Assembly: GCF_003097635.1 (NCBI RefSeq)
Contig: NZ_QCZI01000005.1
Coordinates: 62,001-126,000 of the forward strand
DNA length: 64,000 bases
Source: Flavobacterium psychrotolerans
Lineage (GTDB): Bacteria; Bacteroidota; Bacteroidia; Flavobacteriales; Flavobacteriaceae
Direction of reading: 5' to 3'
The notes below the pieces were generated by a model. It searched no databases, had not been told where the DNA came from, and saw only the letters and a list, made by a program, of their open reading frames with translations. Positions 18,335 through 27,142 of this stretch are shown here, piece after piece (position 1 is the stretch's first letter; each line of letters opens with the position of its first letter). The position numbers were made by a program, and so were the translations under genes.

Positions 18335-18366
18335 GCTATTATTATAAGGATTACAAATAACTAATT

Positions 18367-19170
18367 ATGGCTAAAATTAAAGTTATAGATACCGAGGTTA
18401 CCATAGTATTAATCAATGACAATGATTATATTTCTATTACAGACATTGCAAAACACAAAACTGATGATACGAGTGCGACCATTGGAAATTGGATGCGAAA
18501 TAGAAATACATTAGAGTTTTTAGGACTTTGGGAAACATTATATAATCCAAGTTTTAAACCCCTCGAATTCGAGGGGTTTAAAAAAGAAGCTGGTTTGAAT
18601 GCCTTTACAATGTCTCCACAAAAATGGATAAATACAACCGACTCCATTGGTTTTATTTCAAAATCAGGTAGATACGGTGGGACATTTGCTCATAAGGATA
18701 TTGCCTTTAAATTTGCCAGTTGGATTTCGGTTGAGTTTGAACTCTACATACTTAAAGAATTCCAGCGTTTAAAAGAAGAAGAACAAAAACATATAGGCTG
18801 GTCGGCGCACAGGGAATTAACAAAAATAAATTATCACATACATACTGATGCAATAAAACATAATTTGATACCCAAAGCTCTTACTGCTTTTCAAATTTCG
18901 ATGGTTTATGCTAATGAAGCCGATGTGTTGAATATGGCTTTGTTTGGGATAATTGCTAAACAATGGCGAGAACAAAATCCTGATTTGAAAGGGAATATTA
19001 GAGATTATGCCTCAATAAATGAACTCATCTGTTTGTCAAATCTTGAAAACTTAAATGCTCTTTTTATCAACGAAAATTTACCACAAAAAGAACGATTAGT
19101 AAAACTCAATCAAATAGCTATACAACAGATGGGTATATTGAAAGAGGTAGAAAATAAAAAATTAACATAA
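18367..19170 (+). CDS. KilA-N domain protein
   Basis: A 267-residue protein with an N-terminal KilA-N DNA-binding domain (about 1-130). Visible parts are [36 protein letters not shown], then [18 protein letters not shown] and [36 protein letters not shown]. The C-terminal half is helical. KilA-N proteins are typical of phage and mobile islands, where they act as regulators or antirepressors. Bases 18552-18583 inside the gene form a perfect palindrome. Together with the RhuM remnant and the nuclease-like gene it marks an acquired segment between the helicase gene and kdsB. Confidence 0.9.
   Translation: MAKIKVIDTEVTIVLINDNDYISITDIAKHKTDDTSATIGNWMRNRNTLEFLGLWETLYNPSFKPLEFEGFKKEAGLNAFTMSPQKWINTTDSIGFISKSGRYGGTFAHKDIAFKFASWISVEFELYILKEFQRLKEEEQKHIGWSAHRELTKINYHIHTDAIKHNLIPKALTAFQISMVYANEADVLNMALFGIIAKQWREQNPDLKGNIRDYASINELICLSNLENLNALFINENLPQKERLVKLNQIAIQQMGILKEVENKKLT
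18552..18583. repeat. Perfect 32-bp palindrome inside the KilA-N gene
   Basis: The 16-base half site TTTTAAACCCCTCGAA at 18552-18567 is followed at once by its exact reverse complement at 18568-18583, centred on an EcoRI-like GAATTC. It encodes residues [10 protein letters not shown] of the KilA-N domain. Confidence 0.85.
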
Positions 19171-19213
19171 AACTTTGCGACTTAGCACCTTTGTGGCAAA
19201 ACAAACATACAAA

Positions 19214-19939
19214 ATGAAAATAATAGCAGTCATTCCCGCCCGATACGCTTCCACACGATTTCCTGCAAAACTCATGCAGGATTTGGGAGGCAAAACGATA
19301 ATTTTAAGAACCTACGAAGCCGCCATAAAAACGCAATTGTTTGATGATGTTTTTGTGGTAACCGATTCTGATTTGATTTATGATGAAATCGTTTCCCATG
19401 GAGGTAAAGCCATCAGAAGCATCAAGGAACACGAATCAGGGAGCGACAGAATTGCCGAAGCCATAGAACACTTGGATGTGGATATCGTGATTAATGTGCA
19501 GGGAGACGAACCATTTATCGATGCGGAACCTCTGGCAAAAGTCATTGAGGTTTTTAGAAACGATGCTGCAAAACAAGTTGATTTAGCTTCTTTGATGCGC
19601 GAAATAAAAGACGAAAACGAAATAAATAACCCCAATAATGTCAAAGTGGTGGTAGACCAAAACGGATTTGCGTTGTATTTTTCTCGTTCTGTAATTCCGT
19701 ATCCAAGAGATAAAAACGTAGGTGTTCGCTATTTTCAGCATATTGGGATTTATGCTTTCAGGAAACAAGCTTTGCTGGATTTTTACAGTTTGCCTATGAA
19801 ATCATTGGAAGCATCCGAAAAACTGGAACAATTGCGTTATCTGGAATATGGAAAACGAATCAAGATGGTAGAAACAACGCATGTTGGAATTGGGATTGAC
19901 ACCCCAGAAGATTTAGAAAAGGCGAGGAAGTTATTGTAG
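19214..19939 (+). CDS. kdsB: 3-deoxy-manno-octulosonate cytidylyltransferase
   Basis: Activates KDO to CMP-KDO for the lipopolysaccharide inner core. The start [20 protein letters not shown] at 19214 is the family N-terminus; an upstream in-frame TTG (19175) would add 13 unrelated residues and is rejected. Further motifs are [34 protein letters not shown] and [14 protein letters not shown]. Length 241 residues is normal. The end overlaps the convergent channel gene by 9 bp. The 33 bp before the start resemble a dispersed repeat also seen near 45,770. Confidence 0.96.
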   Translation: MKIIAVIPARYASTRFPAKLMQDLGGKTIILRTYEAAIKTQLFDDVFVVTDSDLIYDEIVSHGGKAIRSIKEHESGSDRIAEAIEHLDVDIVINVQGDEPFIDAEPLAKVIEVFRNDAAKQVDLASLMREIKDENEINNPNNVKVVVDQNGFALYFSRSVIPYPRDKNVGVRYFQHIGIYAFRKQALLDFYSLPMKSLEASEKLEQLRYLEYGKRIKMVETTHVGIGIDTPEDLEKARKLL

Positions 19940-20662
19940 ATTTTTTTTATTTTCTTTTTCAAAATAACCTTTGCCTTTTATTTTGTTGGAGAAAAAATTC
20001 AAAAACACCACCACAAAAAACAAAAACAGTAAAGCTTGTGTACTGACTAAAATTTTCCCGATGGTTGTGATGGGGTAAAAATCACCATATCCGATGGAAG
20101 AAGAGGTAATGATGCTGAAATACACAGCATCAAACCAATTACCAAAAGGTTTGTTTAAATAATTGTCGCAAGAATATAAAACGGCAAAAGCAAAAACGAT
20201 TTCGATATAATTATAGAAAAGCAATAAGATTGACCTTTTATAGGAACGTGGTTTTGTGAATAAATCAGAAGCGAAAATTAATGTTGGAATATATAAGACC
20301 GTTTCTAGTAGTAAGTAAATCATAAGCAAAATCACGAAACTGTTTTGCTCCCAATTATTTATTAAAATCAATAATGGGAAAGAAACTTTGAGCAAAATAT
20401 ATAGATCCAAAGCTAAATCTTGGTATTCACTTCCTTTTAGATTTGCTAGATATTTAATATAAATACCCGGGAAAAACAATTGTGAGGACGAAAGAAACAA
20501 TCGGGTAATTTTTTCTAAACCGTTATCATCCTGATGGTCGTTATTCCATATTGATTTGATGTTTTGAATTCGTTTTTGCAGGGGGTTGAACTTTGGGTCT
20601 TCAACTGTAGAAACGTTTCCCAACAATAGCTTGGCGATGATATATTTCAGTTTTTTCAGCAT
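19931..20662 (-). CDS. Two-pore-helix potassium channel-like membrane protein
   Basis: A 243-residue membrane protein with about four transmembrane stretches (residues 88-102, 108-128, 145-165 and 205-224). A pore loop [15 protein letters not shown] precedes the last helix; GYGD at 191-194 is the K+ selectivity filter. Residues 1-60 are cytoplasmic and charged. No RCK or cyclic-nucleotide domain is attached, so gating is unknown. It is convergent with kdsB (9-bp overlap). The spermidine-synthase-like gene is 83 bp upstream on the same strand. Confidence 0.88.
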   Translation of the reverse strand: MLKKLKYIIAKLLLGNVSTVEDPKFNPLQKRIQNIKSIWNNDHQDDNGLEKITRLFLSSSQLFFPGIYIKYLANLKGSEYQDLALDLYILLKVSFPLLILINNWEQNSFVILLMIYLLLETVLYIPTLIFASDLFTKPRSYKRSILLLFYNYIEIVFAFAVLYSCDNYLNKPFGNWFDAVYFSIITSSSIGYGDFYPITTIGKILVSTQALLFLFFVVVFLNFFSNKIKGKGYFEKENKKNLQ

Positions 20663-20745
20663 GAGAAAAGAATTTTATACCAAAGCTAATTTACGAAAAA
20701 AAACACCTATTTTTCTTACTTCAGGGAATAATAATGGACTGAATT

Positions 20746-21414
20746 TTATTTTCCCAATTTTTCAACAACAATCAATTCATTGTGCTGTTCAATCCTCGGA
20801 ATTTTTTTTACCAAGTAGTGTTTGGTATTGAATTGAGAGCAATAATTTTGGTTTCGTTCATTATGGCTTTCATTCAAAATCATGGTATTAAAAAGCATAA
20901 ATCCATTCTTTTGCATTAAAAAACCGACACGGTCAATAAAATACGATTCAAACAGAAAGTTAGGCATCACCGTATCTTGAAAAACATCAATGATAATTAG
21001 GTCATAGCTGTCTTTGGTTTTAAATACAAATTCAAAAGCATCATCAATCTTAATTTCCAGATTGGGAATTGCATTGAGATTAAAATAGTCATTGGCAATA
21101 GTGATGATTTCGGGATCAATTTCTACCCCTGTAATTTTTCCTTGATAACGAATCTCATCGACCAGAGTTTTTATAACGCTCCCGCCAGCTACCCCAAGAA
21201 CTAAAATGTGTTCCATGGAAACGATTTTGTCAAAACCAATATTCTGTAAGCCTTTTCTCAATATACGTTGTAAACTTCCGTAAGAATAGTTTGTGTTTTT
21301 ACTGTCTAATACCAATTCTCCATTGGCCCATGTAATTTCTAACGATTGGCTAATTCTGGATTTTTGTTTAAAAATATTCATGGGAATAAGGTAACTAAAC
21401 AGTTTTTTGAACAT
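20746..21414 (-). CDS. Spermidine-synthase-like methyltransferase-fold protein
   Basis: A 222-residue protein with the Rossmann core of the SpeE family: VLVLGVAGGSVIKTLV-like motif (HILVLGVAGGSVIKTLVDEI), ITGVEIDPEIITIANDYF, then IDDAFEFVFKTKDSYDLIIIDVFQD. The N-terminal beta domain of true spermidine synthases is largely missing and the substrate aspartate region differs. Polyamine synthesis is therefore not certain; it may be a related aminopropyl- or methyl-transferase. It lies upstream of the channel gene and may be co-transcribed. Confidence 0.75.
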   Translation of the reverse strand: MFKKLFSYLIPMNIFKQKSRISQSLEITWANGELVLDSKNTNYSYGSLQRILRKGLQNIGFDKIVSMEHILVLGVAGGSVIKTLVDEIRYQGKITGVEIDPEIITIANDYFNLNAIPNLEIKIDDAFEFVFKTKDSYDLIIIDVFQDTVMPNFLFESYFIDRVGFLMQKNGFMLFNTMILNESHNERNQNYCSQFNTKHYLVKKIPRIEQHNELIVVEKLGK

Positions 21415-21806
21415 TTTGGTTTTTTTAAGGCAATGTAAGTTTGTTACTTATTATATTGGCATCATAATGGCAAAAATACAAAATTAGGAATAAAATTAAA
21501 GTTACAATTTCTTCAAAAACATGCCCATTGGGAATTAAATAAAATCGATTAATAATGATTTTAAAAGTCTTTGAGTGTTGGGAATCTTAAATTTTAAAAA
21601 AATAAATTCCGTTGGCATAAATTGAAACCGGAATTGTAAAATCTGACGTTATAAATACATTCGGATTTTCTTAAACCAGATGATAAACTTTGCGGATCTG
21701 TATAGTGATTATTTGATAAATTCAAGTTTTTATTCCACATCCAATGGTAAGGCTAATTTGCTCTGCATTAAACATGATAAAATCATAAGTGGATTGTGGA
21801 TGCGGT
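21415..21806. other. Gene-poor region with a possible decayed coding remnant
   Basis: 392 bp between two leftward genes. On the minus strand, 21594-21740 is open for 48 codons (containing HYTDPQSLSSGLRKSE) and neighbouring frames also show protein-like stretches broken by stops, as in a decayed gene end. No homologue is recognised. No hairpin or promoter stands out. Confidence 0.3.
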
Positions 21807-23162
21807 TTATTTCTGTATAAAAATTTTATAAGTTTTTACCATAGTATTATTTGAAATTTTTAGGAAGTAAATTCCATTGTATAAAGTGTCGGTTTCAAAA
21901 TGGCAAATAGTGCTTCCTTGCAAGAAAGATTTCGTGGCAACAATTCGGCCTCGCTCGTCTATTAATTCTGCGTTTAAGTTATTCATAATCATTTCACTGG
22001 ATTGAATCGCAATCAAATCGGATGCAGGGTTGGGATAGATTTTGAATTCTAAATTATCAAAGTCAAAATTAGAGGTACTCAAAACGGGACTATATGTCGT
22101 GGTTGTTTCTGTTACAGCGCTTGTTAATTTTGAAGCTACTTTTGTTCCGTAAAATGTAGGTCCCACTACATAAGGATATGTAGAATTATAATTGGAATCA
22201 ACAGTACAAAAATAGGCATAAGTGCCATTTGGATATTCAGGAGTGACACAAAAACGACCATTGTGAATATCCAAATAATCAGAAGCGGCATTTGCAGTAA
22301 ATTGATAATCTTCTTTATACATTCCAAGGGGAAAATTGATGCTTACTGTTGGTCCGGATGCAACTGCTATTCCCGTATAATAAGTAGTTCTAGTAGCGAT
22401 GTTTCTCAAACTAAAACCTGATTTGATTCGGGTTATTCCTCCGGTGCCATCCACATTTTTGTAGCCAAAAGCTCCGTAAATAGGGTAGCCATCATAAGCA
22501 AAACCTAAAAGGGGAGAATGTTGTGCAGGATTAATTACATACAAACCATCGGCTAAATATAAATTACATATATTAGAAATTACTTTCAAATCTAAATTAA
22601 AAGCACTTGGGTTTTGATGGTGGTGGTAATTTGTTCCCGCGGGATGTCCCTTTGCACAGTCAAATCCCGTTTTTTCATAAAGAACAGCATCCCGATTCCA
22701 AACCCCATCTCCAGTCCCTCCCGAAGGACCACCGGCATTTAATCCTGTTGATGACTTGTAAGAAACGCCATCGCGATAGTCAAATAAAGCCACGCCATTT
22801 ATAAAGACTCCAATATTCCCCCCCGTAGTCGGTGTTGATGTTCCCGTATTGGGTGTGGGTGTTAATGGAAACTTGAAAATCGCATTTTGTGTTCCGGCAA
22901 GATTAGGATTCCCATCTAGAAAAGGCCCCGTAACATAGGATGGAATGCCATTTGTACTCACATACACATATTGGGCTGAATATTGAACTTTTTGGACATT
23001 GGCCAAAGTGGCGTCAGCAATTGGGGTTGAATTTCCAGAAACGTAATGCCTCCCTGTTATTGAAGTAGTGTTTCTTAACCAAGAAGTTATTGCTGGGTTG
23101 GTTTGTGCCATTGAGGAATTCCACAGTGAAATTATTCCTAAGAAGAACAATGTTTTTTTCAT
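21807..23162 (-). CDS. Secreted YHYH-domain protein with T9SS sorting domain
   Basis: A 451-residue secreted protein. The start at 23162 is chosen because MKKTLFFLGIISLWNSSMAQ is a clean signal peptide; an upstream ATG would add 39 charged residues in front of it. The YHYH domain is recognised by AGTNYHHHQNPSAFN and LLGFAYDGYPIYGAFGY. The last 80 residues (IYPNPASDLIAI to YKIFIQK) form a T9SS sorting domain. The histidine-rich motif suggests metal binding. It is the last gene of the ECF-MbnP-MbnH operon, 73 bp after the peroxidase, which supports a role in metal or redox stress (inference). Confidence 0.85.
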   Translation of the reverse strand: MKKTLFFLGIISLWNSSMAQTNPAITSWLRNTTSITGRHYVSGNSTPIADATLANVQKVQYSAQYVYVSTNGIPSYVTGPFLDGNPNLAGTQNAIFKFPLTPTPNTGTSTPTTGGNIGVFINGVALFDYRDGVSYKSSTGLNAGGPSGGTGDGVWNRDAVLYEKTGFDCAKGHPAGTNYHHHQNPSAFNLDLKVISNICNLYLADGLYVINPAQHSPLLGFAYDGYPIYGAFGYKNVDGTGGITRIKSGFSLRNIATRTTYYTGIAVASGPTVSINFPLGMYKEDYQFTANAASDYLDIHNGRFCVTPEYPNGTYAYFCTVDSNYNSTYPYVVGPTFYGTKVASKLTSAVTETTTTYSPVLSTSNFDFDNLEFKIYPNPASDLIAIQSSEMIMNNLNAELIDERGRIVATKSFLQGSTICHFETDTLYNGIYFLKISNNTMVKTYKIFIQK

Positions 23163-23235
23163 AGATTTAGGGTTTATAGGTTGTATTATTTGATTAGACG
23201 AAAAACAAAGTTTTTTCTTGCGTTTGATTTTAAAA

Positions 23236-24246
23236 TTATTCTTTTGGAAATGAAAATCGTTTATCGAAAAGGAATTCATTATCGGTTAAAGTCTTTAAAA
23301 AGGCAACTAAATCGACTCGGTCATTGTCGGATAAATTCATTGGTTTTGCTAATTCCTTGGGTAGGTTTCTAACATTTTCAGTTGAATTGTAGTGCTTTAT
23401 TACTTCGGTCAATGTTTTAAATCTTCCGTCATGCATGTAAGGGAACGTAAATTGGATGTTTCTCAATGTGGGAACCTTAAATCGTAAATAATCCTCTTTT
23501 TTATCGGTAATTTTCATTCTTCCCAAATCATTTATTGTGGTGTCGGTTGCCAATCCGTTATTCTCAAATTTTTCACTGGTAAAAAGGGGCTCATTGTGGC
23601 AAGAAACGCAATTGGTTTTAAATAAATGATACCCTTTTTGTTCTTGATCGGTAAATATGGCTTCTTTTCGAATCACTTTATCGTATTTCGAATTAGAAGA
23701 AATGAGTAGCAATTCAAATTGCGTTAAAGCTTTTAATATGCGTTGCCCCGTTATTTTAGAATCGCCGTAAGCATTTTCAAATAACCGTTGGTATTTGTCA
23801 CTTTTTTGCAGTTTTTTGACCACATGTTCTAGCGTTTCATCCATTTCTACCGGATTTGTAATGGGGTTTAGGGGTTGAACCTCTAAATGATTGATGCCAC
23901 CGTCCCACATAAAGCTTTTGCTCCAAGCCAAATTCATCAAAGCCATCGAATTTCTTGTGCCAATTTTCCCGTCAATTCCATGGCTTAAACTGTGGTCAAC
24001 ATGAGTAAATCCTGTAGCTTGTAAATGGCAACTTGCACATGAAATGGTATTGTCTCTGGATAAGATGGGGTCGTAAAACAAATTCCGGCCCAATTGAAAT
24101 CCCTCTTCTGTTAAAGGGTTTTTAGAAAAATCATAATGGGGTTTTGGCCAACTTTTAGGCCTTTTAAAGTAGATGGGATTCGTTTCTTTTATAGCGAATG
24201 CCAAAGAGACTAAAATTCCGAAAAGAACAATATATTTTGATTTCAT
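23236..24246 (-). CDS. Di-haem cytochrome c peroxidase, MbnH/MauG-like
   Basis: A 336-residue exported di-haem protein: signal-like N-terminus, CASCH at 70-74 and CVSCH at 213-217 for two covalent haems, and the family MHDG motif at 271-274. Bacterial CcpA enzymes reduce hydrogen peroxide. MbnH and MauG instead oxidise tryptophan on a partner protein. The gene overlaps mbnP by 4 bp, the pairing known for the MbnP/MbnH module, so an MbnH-like role is favoured. It lacks the long extensions of methylamine MauG. Confidence 0.88.
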   Translation of the reverse strand: MKSKYIVLFGILVSLAFAIKETNPIYFKRPKSWPKPHYDFSKNPLTEEGFQLGRNLFYDPILSRDNTISCASCHLQATGFTHVDHSLSHGIDGKIGTRNSMALMNLAWSKSFMWDGGINHLEVQPLNPITNPVEMDETLEHVVKKLQKSDKYQRLFENAYGDSKITGQRILKALTQFELLLISSNSKYDKVIRKEAIFTDQEQKGYHLFKTNCVSCHNEPLFTSEKFENNGLATDTTINDLGRMKITDKKEDYLRFKVPTLRNIQFTFPYMHDGRFKTLTEVIKHYNSTENVRNLPKELAKPMNLSDNDRVDLVAFLKTLTDNEFLFDKRFSFPKE

Positions 24247-24947
24247 TTTGATTCTATTTGGAACATTTTTACACTAAAATCGGCAATTTCCATGGCTTGC
24301 TTTCCTGGAATCATAATACTGTTCGTTTTAGATAGAGCGAGTTCAGAAAACAGGGTTGCGATATCAACATCAATTGCAATATTTGATGTTATTGCTCGTG
24401 GTTCTAAAATGACTGTTCGCATCGAATAATGGGGTTTTAAATACCCTCCAATATGAAATTGAAATTCGTTTTCTCGAGTATTACAACTGGAACTTTTTCC
24501 TTCTATCTTCATATTGATATAACCACTTTGCCATGCCCAATACATTCCTTTAGTTGGATCCAAATCACCCTGTAAAGCCCCGGAAACACTCGTTAAACTA
24601 TCAATGCCTATTGTAAAAGAAATTTTTTCAATGGCACGTTTGTTCATTTTATTTATAGGAATTTGCAAAGAGTTTTGGTTTTCTATATCGATTAAATGGT
24701 AGCTATCACGTTGATTGTATATTGATTTATCTACATATTGAATCGAAATATTGGAGAGATAAAATTTAAATACTTCGATTTGTAAAGTGTCTTTCCTTTC
24801 AGAGACATATTTTTCATCTAGTTTTAAATCCTGTTTTCCAAATTTTAGATGAAGGTCAATAATTAAAGAATCCTTTTCTTTTTGGGCAACAGTTACTTGA
24901 AAGAAAAGGATACTAAAAATAAAACAAATCGATATTTTTTTAATCAC
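24243..24947 (-). CDS. MbnP family copper-associated protein
   Basis: A 234-residue periplasmic protein with signal peptide 1-21 (ends VTVAQ). The MbnP features are the start of the mature domain LIIDLHLKFGKQDLKLDEKY, FKFYLSNISI, HLIDIENQNSLQI, GDLDPTKGMYWAWQSGYI (Trp137 and Trp139) and FHIGGYLKPHYS. In characterised MbnP, MbnH converts a tryptophan to kynurenine and the protein binds copper. Which Trp would be modified here cannot be decided. It lies between the Spy/CpxP-like gene (8-bp overlap) and the peroxidase (4-bp overlap). Confidence 0.88.
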   Translation of the reverse strand: MIKKISICFIFSILFFQVTVAQKEKDSLIIDLHLKFGKQDLKLDEKYVSERKDTLQIEVFKFYLSNISIQYVDKSIYNQRDSYHLIDIENQNSLQIPINKMNKRAIEKISFTIGIDSLTSVSGALQGDLDPTKGMYWAWQSGYINMKIEGKSSSCNTRENEFQFHIGGYLKPHYSMRTVILEPRAITSNIAIDVDIATLFSELALSKTNSIMIPGKQAMEIADFSVKMFQIESK

Positions 24948-25407
24948 GTTTGGGAGGTCTTTGTTTTTGTGAAAATATTTTAGAAAGTTCCATTGTCAAA
25001 GTATTGTAATCTTTTATTTGATCCCTTCTACATATTTTTTTTATGTCTTCAAAATGCTTAAAATGAGTAGCTTCAATCTCTTTTTGATAGTTTGCTAAAA
25101 TGGTAATCAAATTGTTTTTTTCGGTCTCATCAACGGCTTCTTTTTGTAATAAAGTGTATAAATCCTGTTTGGTTTCCCTAATTTGAGCTTCTAAATCAGT
25201 AATTCGTCCTCGATGCCAATGAATGATCTGTCCGTATTGTTCTTGTTGTTTTTTATCAAAATGCAATTTTTCAACAATAATCTCCTGTGGTCTCTTATGG
25301 TTTTGCTCATTACCTTTAGGAGGATTAATAAATAAAAGGCTCAGCGTGGTCAAGTTGAGCAACAAAAGCCCAATGACGGCAAATGTTAATAGTTTAATCT
25401 TGTCCAT
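24940..25407 (-). CDS. Spy/CpxP-like periplasmic metal-stress protein
   Basis: A 155-residue protein with one N-terminal membrane anchor (LLTFAVIGLLLLNLTTLSLLF) and a long helical, charged periplasmic part. The repeated Lx(F/Y)DxxQQxxY-type segment EKLHFDKKQQEQYGQIIHWHR resembles the LTxxQ motif of the Spy/CpxP/CnrX (heavy-metal resistance) family, and several His residues could bind metal. In related systems the sensor controls an ECF factor through an anti-sigma protein. The gene order sigma, anti-sigma, this gene fits that model. Confidence 0.75.
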   Translation of the reverse strand: MDKIKLLTFAVIGLLLLNLTTLSLLFINPPKGNEQNHKRPQEIIVEKLHFDKKQQEQYGQIIHWHRGRITDLEAQIRETKQDLYTLLQKEAVDETEKNNLITILANYQKEIEATHFKHFEDIKKICRRDQIKDYNTLTMELSKIFSQKQRPPKRD

Positions 25408-25410
25408 AAT

Positions 25411-25677
25411 TTAATAAAGTTGATTGGTTTTAGACATAAAAGATGCAAGTAGTTCGGTTTGTTCACTAGATTTATTTGATTTTACCAATATTAATTTTAT
25501 ATTCAATGAAAGTAAAATAATAAATGATGCTGCCGTAACCCAAATCCATTGACTCGAAATGATGGTTTTCCTATTAATTCTATTTTCAATTTTAGAAAAC
25601 AACGAGTCATCGGGAACCACTTTCATCATTCCGTTAGCGCTATTTAAAACTTCGTTTATCCAGTTTTCGGTTTCCAT
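25411..25677 (-). CDS. Small single-pass membrane protein, probable anti-sigma factor
   Basis: An 88-residue protein with a cytoplasmic N-terminal part (about 1-42), one transmembrane helix (WIWVTAASFIILLSLNIKLILV, about 43-65) and a short outer tail. No zinc-binding His-Cys motif is visible, and no known domain is recognised. Position directly between an ECF sigma gene (20 bp) and a Spy/CpxP-like gene (3 bp) is the usual place of a membrane anti-sigma factor, as in cnrY-like systems. The function is inferred only from size, topology and context. Confidence 0.6.
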   Translation of the reverse strand: METENWINEVLNSANGMMKVVPDDSLFSKIENRINRKTIISSQWIWVTAASFIILLSLNIKLILVKSNKSSEQTELLASFMSKTNQLY

Positions 25678-25697
25678 ATTAGTTTAGACGAGATTAA

Positions 25698-26243
25698 TTA
25701 TTTTTTCTTGCGGCATTCCTCAAATTTAACTGCTAATTTTTCTTTAAGGGTAGTTTTTGCCCTGAAAATCAGTGATTCTATTGATGATATACTCAGTTGC
25801 ATAATTTCTGATATTTCGGTATTGCTTAACCCGTCAATTTTAGAAAGGATAAATGCTGTTTTTTGATTTTCGGTTAACTCATTGATAACACCAAACAGAA
25901 TTTTGGATTTTTCTTTGTTTTCTAATATGATTCCGGGATGTTCAAAAGAGGAAATATTTAGAATTTCAAAATCAGATTTTGACTTTTTCCCAAAAACGAA
26001 AAAACGTTTTTGGCTATTTTTATGTTTTATGGAGTCTAAACATTTATTAATTGTGATTCTATAAATCCAGGTTTTTAAAGAGGATTTGCTGTTGAATTTA
26101 TCTAAAGATTCATGGAGTTGAACAAATACATCTTGAGTGATTTCTTCAGCATCTTCTATGTTTTGTAAATAATGAAGCGAAACGTTGTAGACCAATATTT
26201 TATATTGGTTGTAAACGGCTTTAAAATCGCTTTTATTTATCAT
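25698..26243 (-). CDS. ECF RNA polymerase sigma factor
   Basis: A 181-residue group IV sigma factor. Region 2 is YNVSLHYLQNIEDAEEITQDVFVQLHE plus FNSKSSLKTWIYRITINKCLD. Region 4 is LTENQKTAFILSKIDGLSNTEISEIMQLSISSIESLIFRAKTTLKEKL, a helix-turn-helix for the -35 element. It heads a six-gene leftward operon of anti-sigma, Spy-like, MbnP, MbnH and YHYH genes. The upstream motif AAACCCT/GTCTAA looks like an ECF promoter, suggesting it activates its own transcription. Confidence 0.93.
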   Translation of the reverse strand: MINKSDFKAVYNQYKILVYNVSLHYLQNIEDAEEITQDVFVQLHESLDKFNSKSSLKTWIYRITINKCLDSIKHKNSQKRFFVFGKKSKSDFEILNISSFEHPGIILENKEKSKILFGVINELTENQKTAFILSKIDGLSNTEISEIMQLSISSIESLIFRAKTTLKEKLAVKFEECRKKK

Positions 26244-26264
26244 TTTGGGAAATTAAGATAAATT

Positions 26265-26291
26265 TTAGACTTAACAACTTTTGTAGGGTTT
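26265..26291 (-). promoter_or_regulatory. Possible ECF-type autoregulated promoter
   Basis: On the minus strand AAACCCT (26285-26291) and GTCTAA (26265-26270) are 14 bases apart, 22 bp before the sigma gene. They resemble the AAC-containing -35 and GTC-containing -10 boxes of ECF promoters. There is no TAnnTTTG box at this place. Confidence 0.5.
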
Positions 26292-26329
26292 AATTGAATT
26301 TCAAATTTTTTTTAAAACCGTATTTATTA

Positions 26330-26337
26330 TATATTTG
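26330..26337 (+). promoter_or_regulatory. -7 promoter box of fabG
   Basis: TATATTTG matches the Bacteroidota TAnnTTTG consensus exactly and lies 50 bp before the fabG start. No clear TTG is seen in the -33 region, which is A/T only. Confidence 0.55.
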
Positions 26338-26387
26338 GCGTGCTTTAAAAAAGTAATATTAGCCTCAAAAAAATAAATGATACATAT

Positions 26388-27134
26388 ATGAAATTACTAG
26401 AAGGAAAAGTAGCAATAATTACTGGCGCGAGTCGCGGAATAGGTAAGGGAGTTGCAGAAGTTTTTGCAAAAAACGGAGCAAATATCGCTTTTACTTACAG
26501 TTCATCTGTAGAATCTGCCTTGGCTCTTGAAAACGAATTGAACGCTTTAGGAATTAAAGCAAAAGGATACCAAAGCAATGCTGCCGATTATAATGAAGCA
26601 CAAACTTTTGTGGAAGCAGTTTTGGCTGAATTTGGCACTGTAGATATACTAATTAATAACGCCGGAATCACAAAAGACAATCTGTTAATGCGAATGTCTG
26701 AAGAGGATTTTGACAAAGTGATTGATGTGAATTTGAAATCGGTATTTAATATGACAAAGGCCATTCAGAAAACATTTTTGAAAAAACGTGCGGGTTCTAT
26801 CATCAATATGAGTAGCGTAGTAGGAGTGAAGGGAAATGCAGGACAAACCAATTATGCTGCGTCTAAGGCAGGAGTTATTGGGTTTACAAAATCAGTTGCT
26901 TTAGAATTAGGCTCTAGAAATATTCGTTGTAATGCTATTGCGCCGGGATTTATTGAAACAGAAATGACTGCAAAACTAAATGATGACGTGGTACAAGGAT
27001 GGAGAGATTCTATTCCGTTAAAACGTGGAGGAACTACCGAAGATGTTGCTAATGCCTGTTTGTTTTTTGCATCAGATATGAGCGCGTATGTTACGGGTCA
27101 AGTTATGAATGTTGATGGTGGAATGTTGACTTAA
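26388..27134 (+). CDS. fabG: 3-oxoacyl-[acyl-carrier-protein] reductase
   Basis: NADPH-dependent reduction of 3-oxoacyl-ACP in fatty-acid elongation. Motifs are TGASRGIGKGVAEVF (cofactor), LINNAGITKDNLLMRM, the catalytic Ser and YAASKAGVIGFTKS, NIRCNAIAPGFIETEMT and the typical end YVTGQVMNVDGGM. At 248 residues it is a standard FabG, and the high similarity to housekeeping FabG favours this over a generic SDR. It is followed after 8 bp by a mini GldL-like gene, so the genes to 29389 probably form one operon. Confidence 0.95.
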   Translation: MKLLEGKVAIITGASRGIGKGVAEVFAKNGANIAFTYSSSVESALALENELNALGIKAKGYQSNAADYNEAQTFVEAVLAEFGTVDILINNAGITKDNLLMRMSEEDFDKVIDVNLKSVFNMTKAIQKTFLKKRAGSIINMSSVVGVKGNAGQTNYAASKAGVIGFTKSVALELGSRNIRCNAIAPGFIETEMTAKLNDDVVQGWRDSIPLKRGGTTEDVANACLFFASDMSAYVTGQVMNVDGGMLT

Positions 27135-27142
27135 AATTAATT

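Noticed and set aside
19175..19213. TTG start extending kdsB
   Set aside because: The added 13 residues come from an intergenic repeat; the family N-terminus starts at 19214.
23163..23279. N-terminal extension of the YHYH protein
   Set aside because: It would put 39 charged residues in front of a perfect signal peptide and overlap the peroxidase gene.
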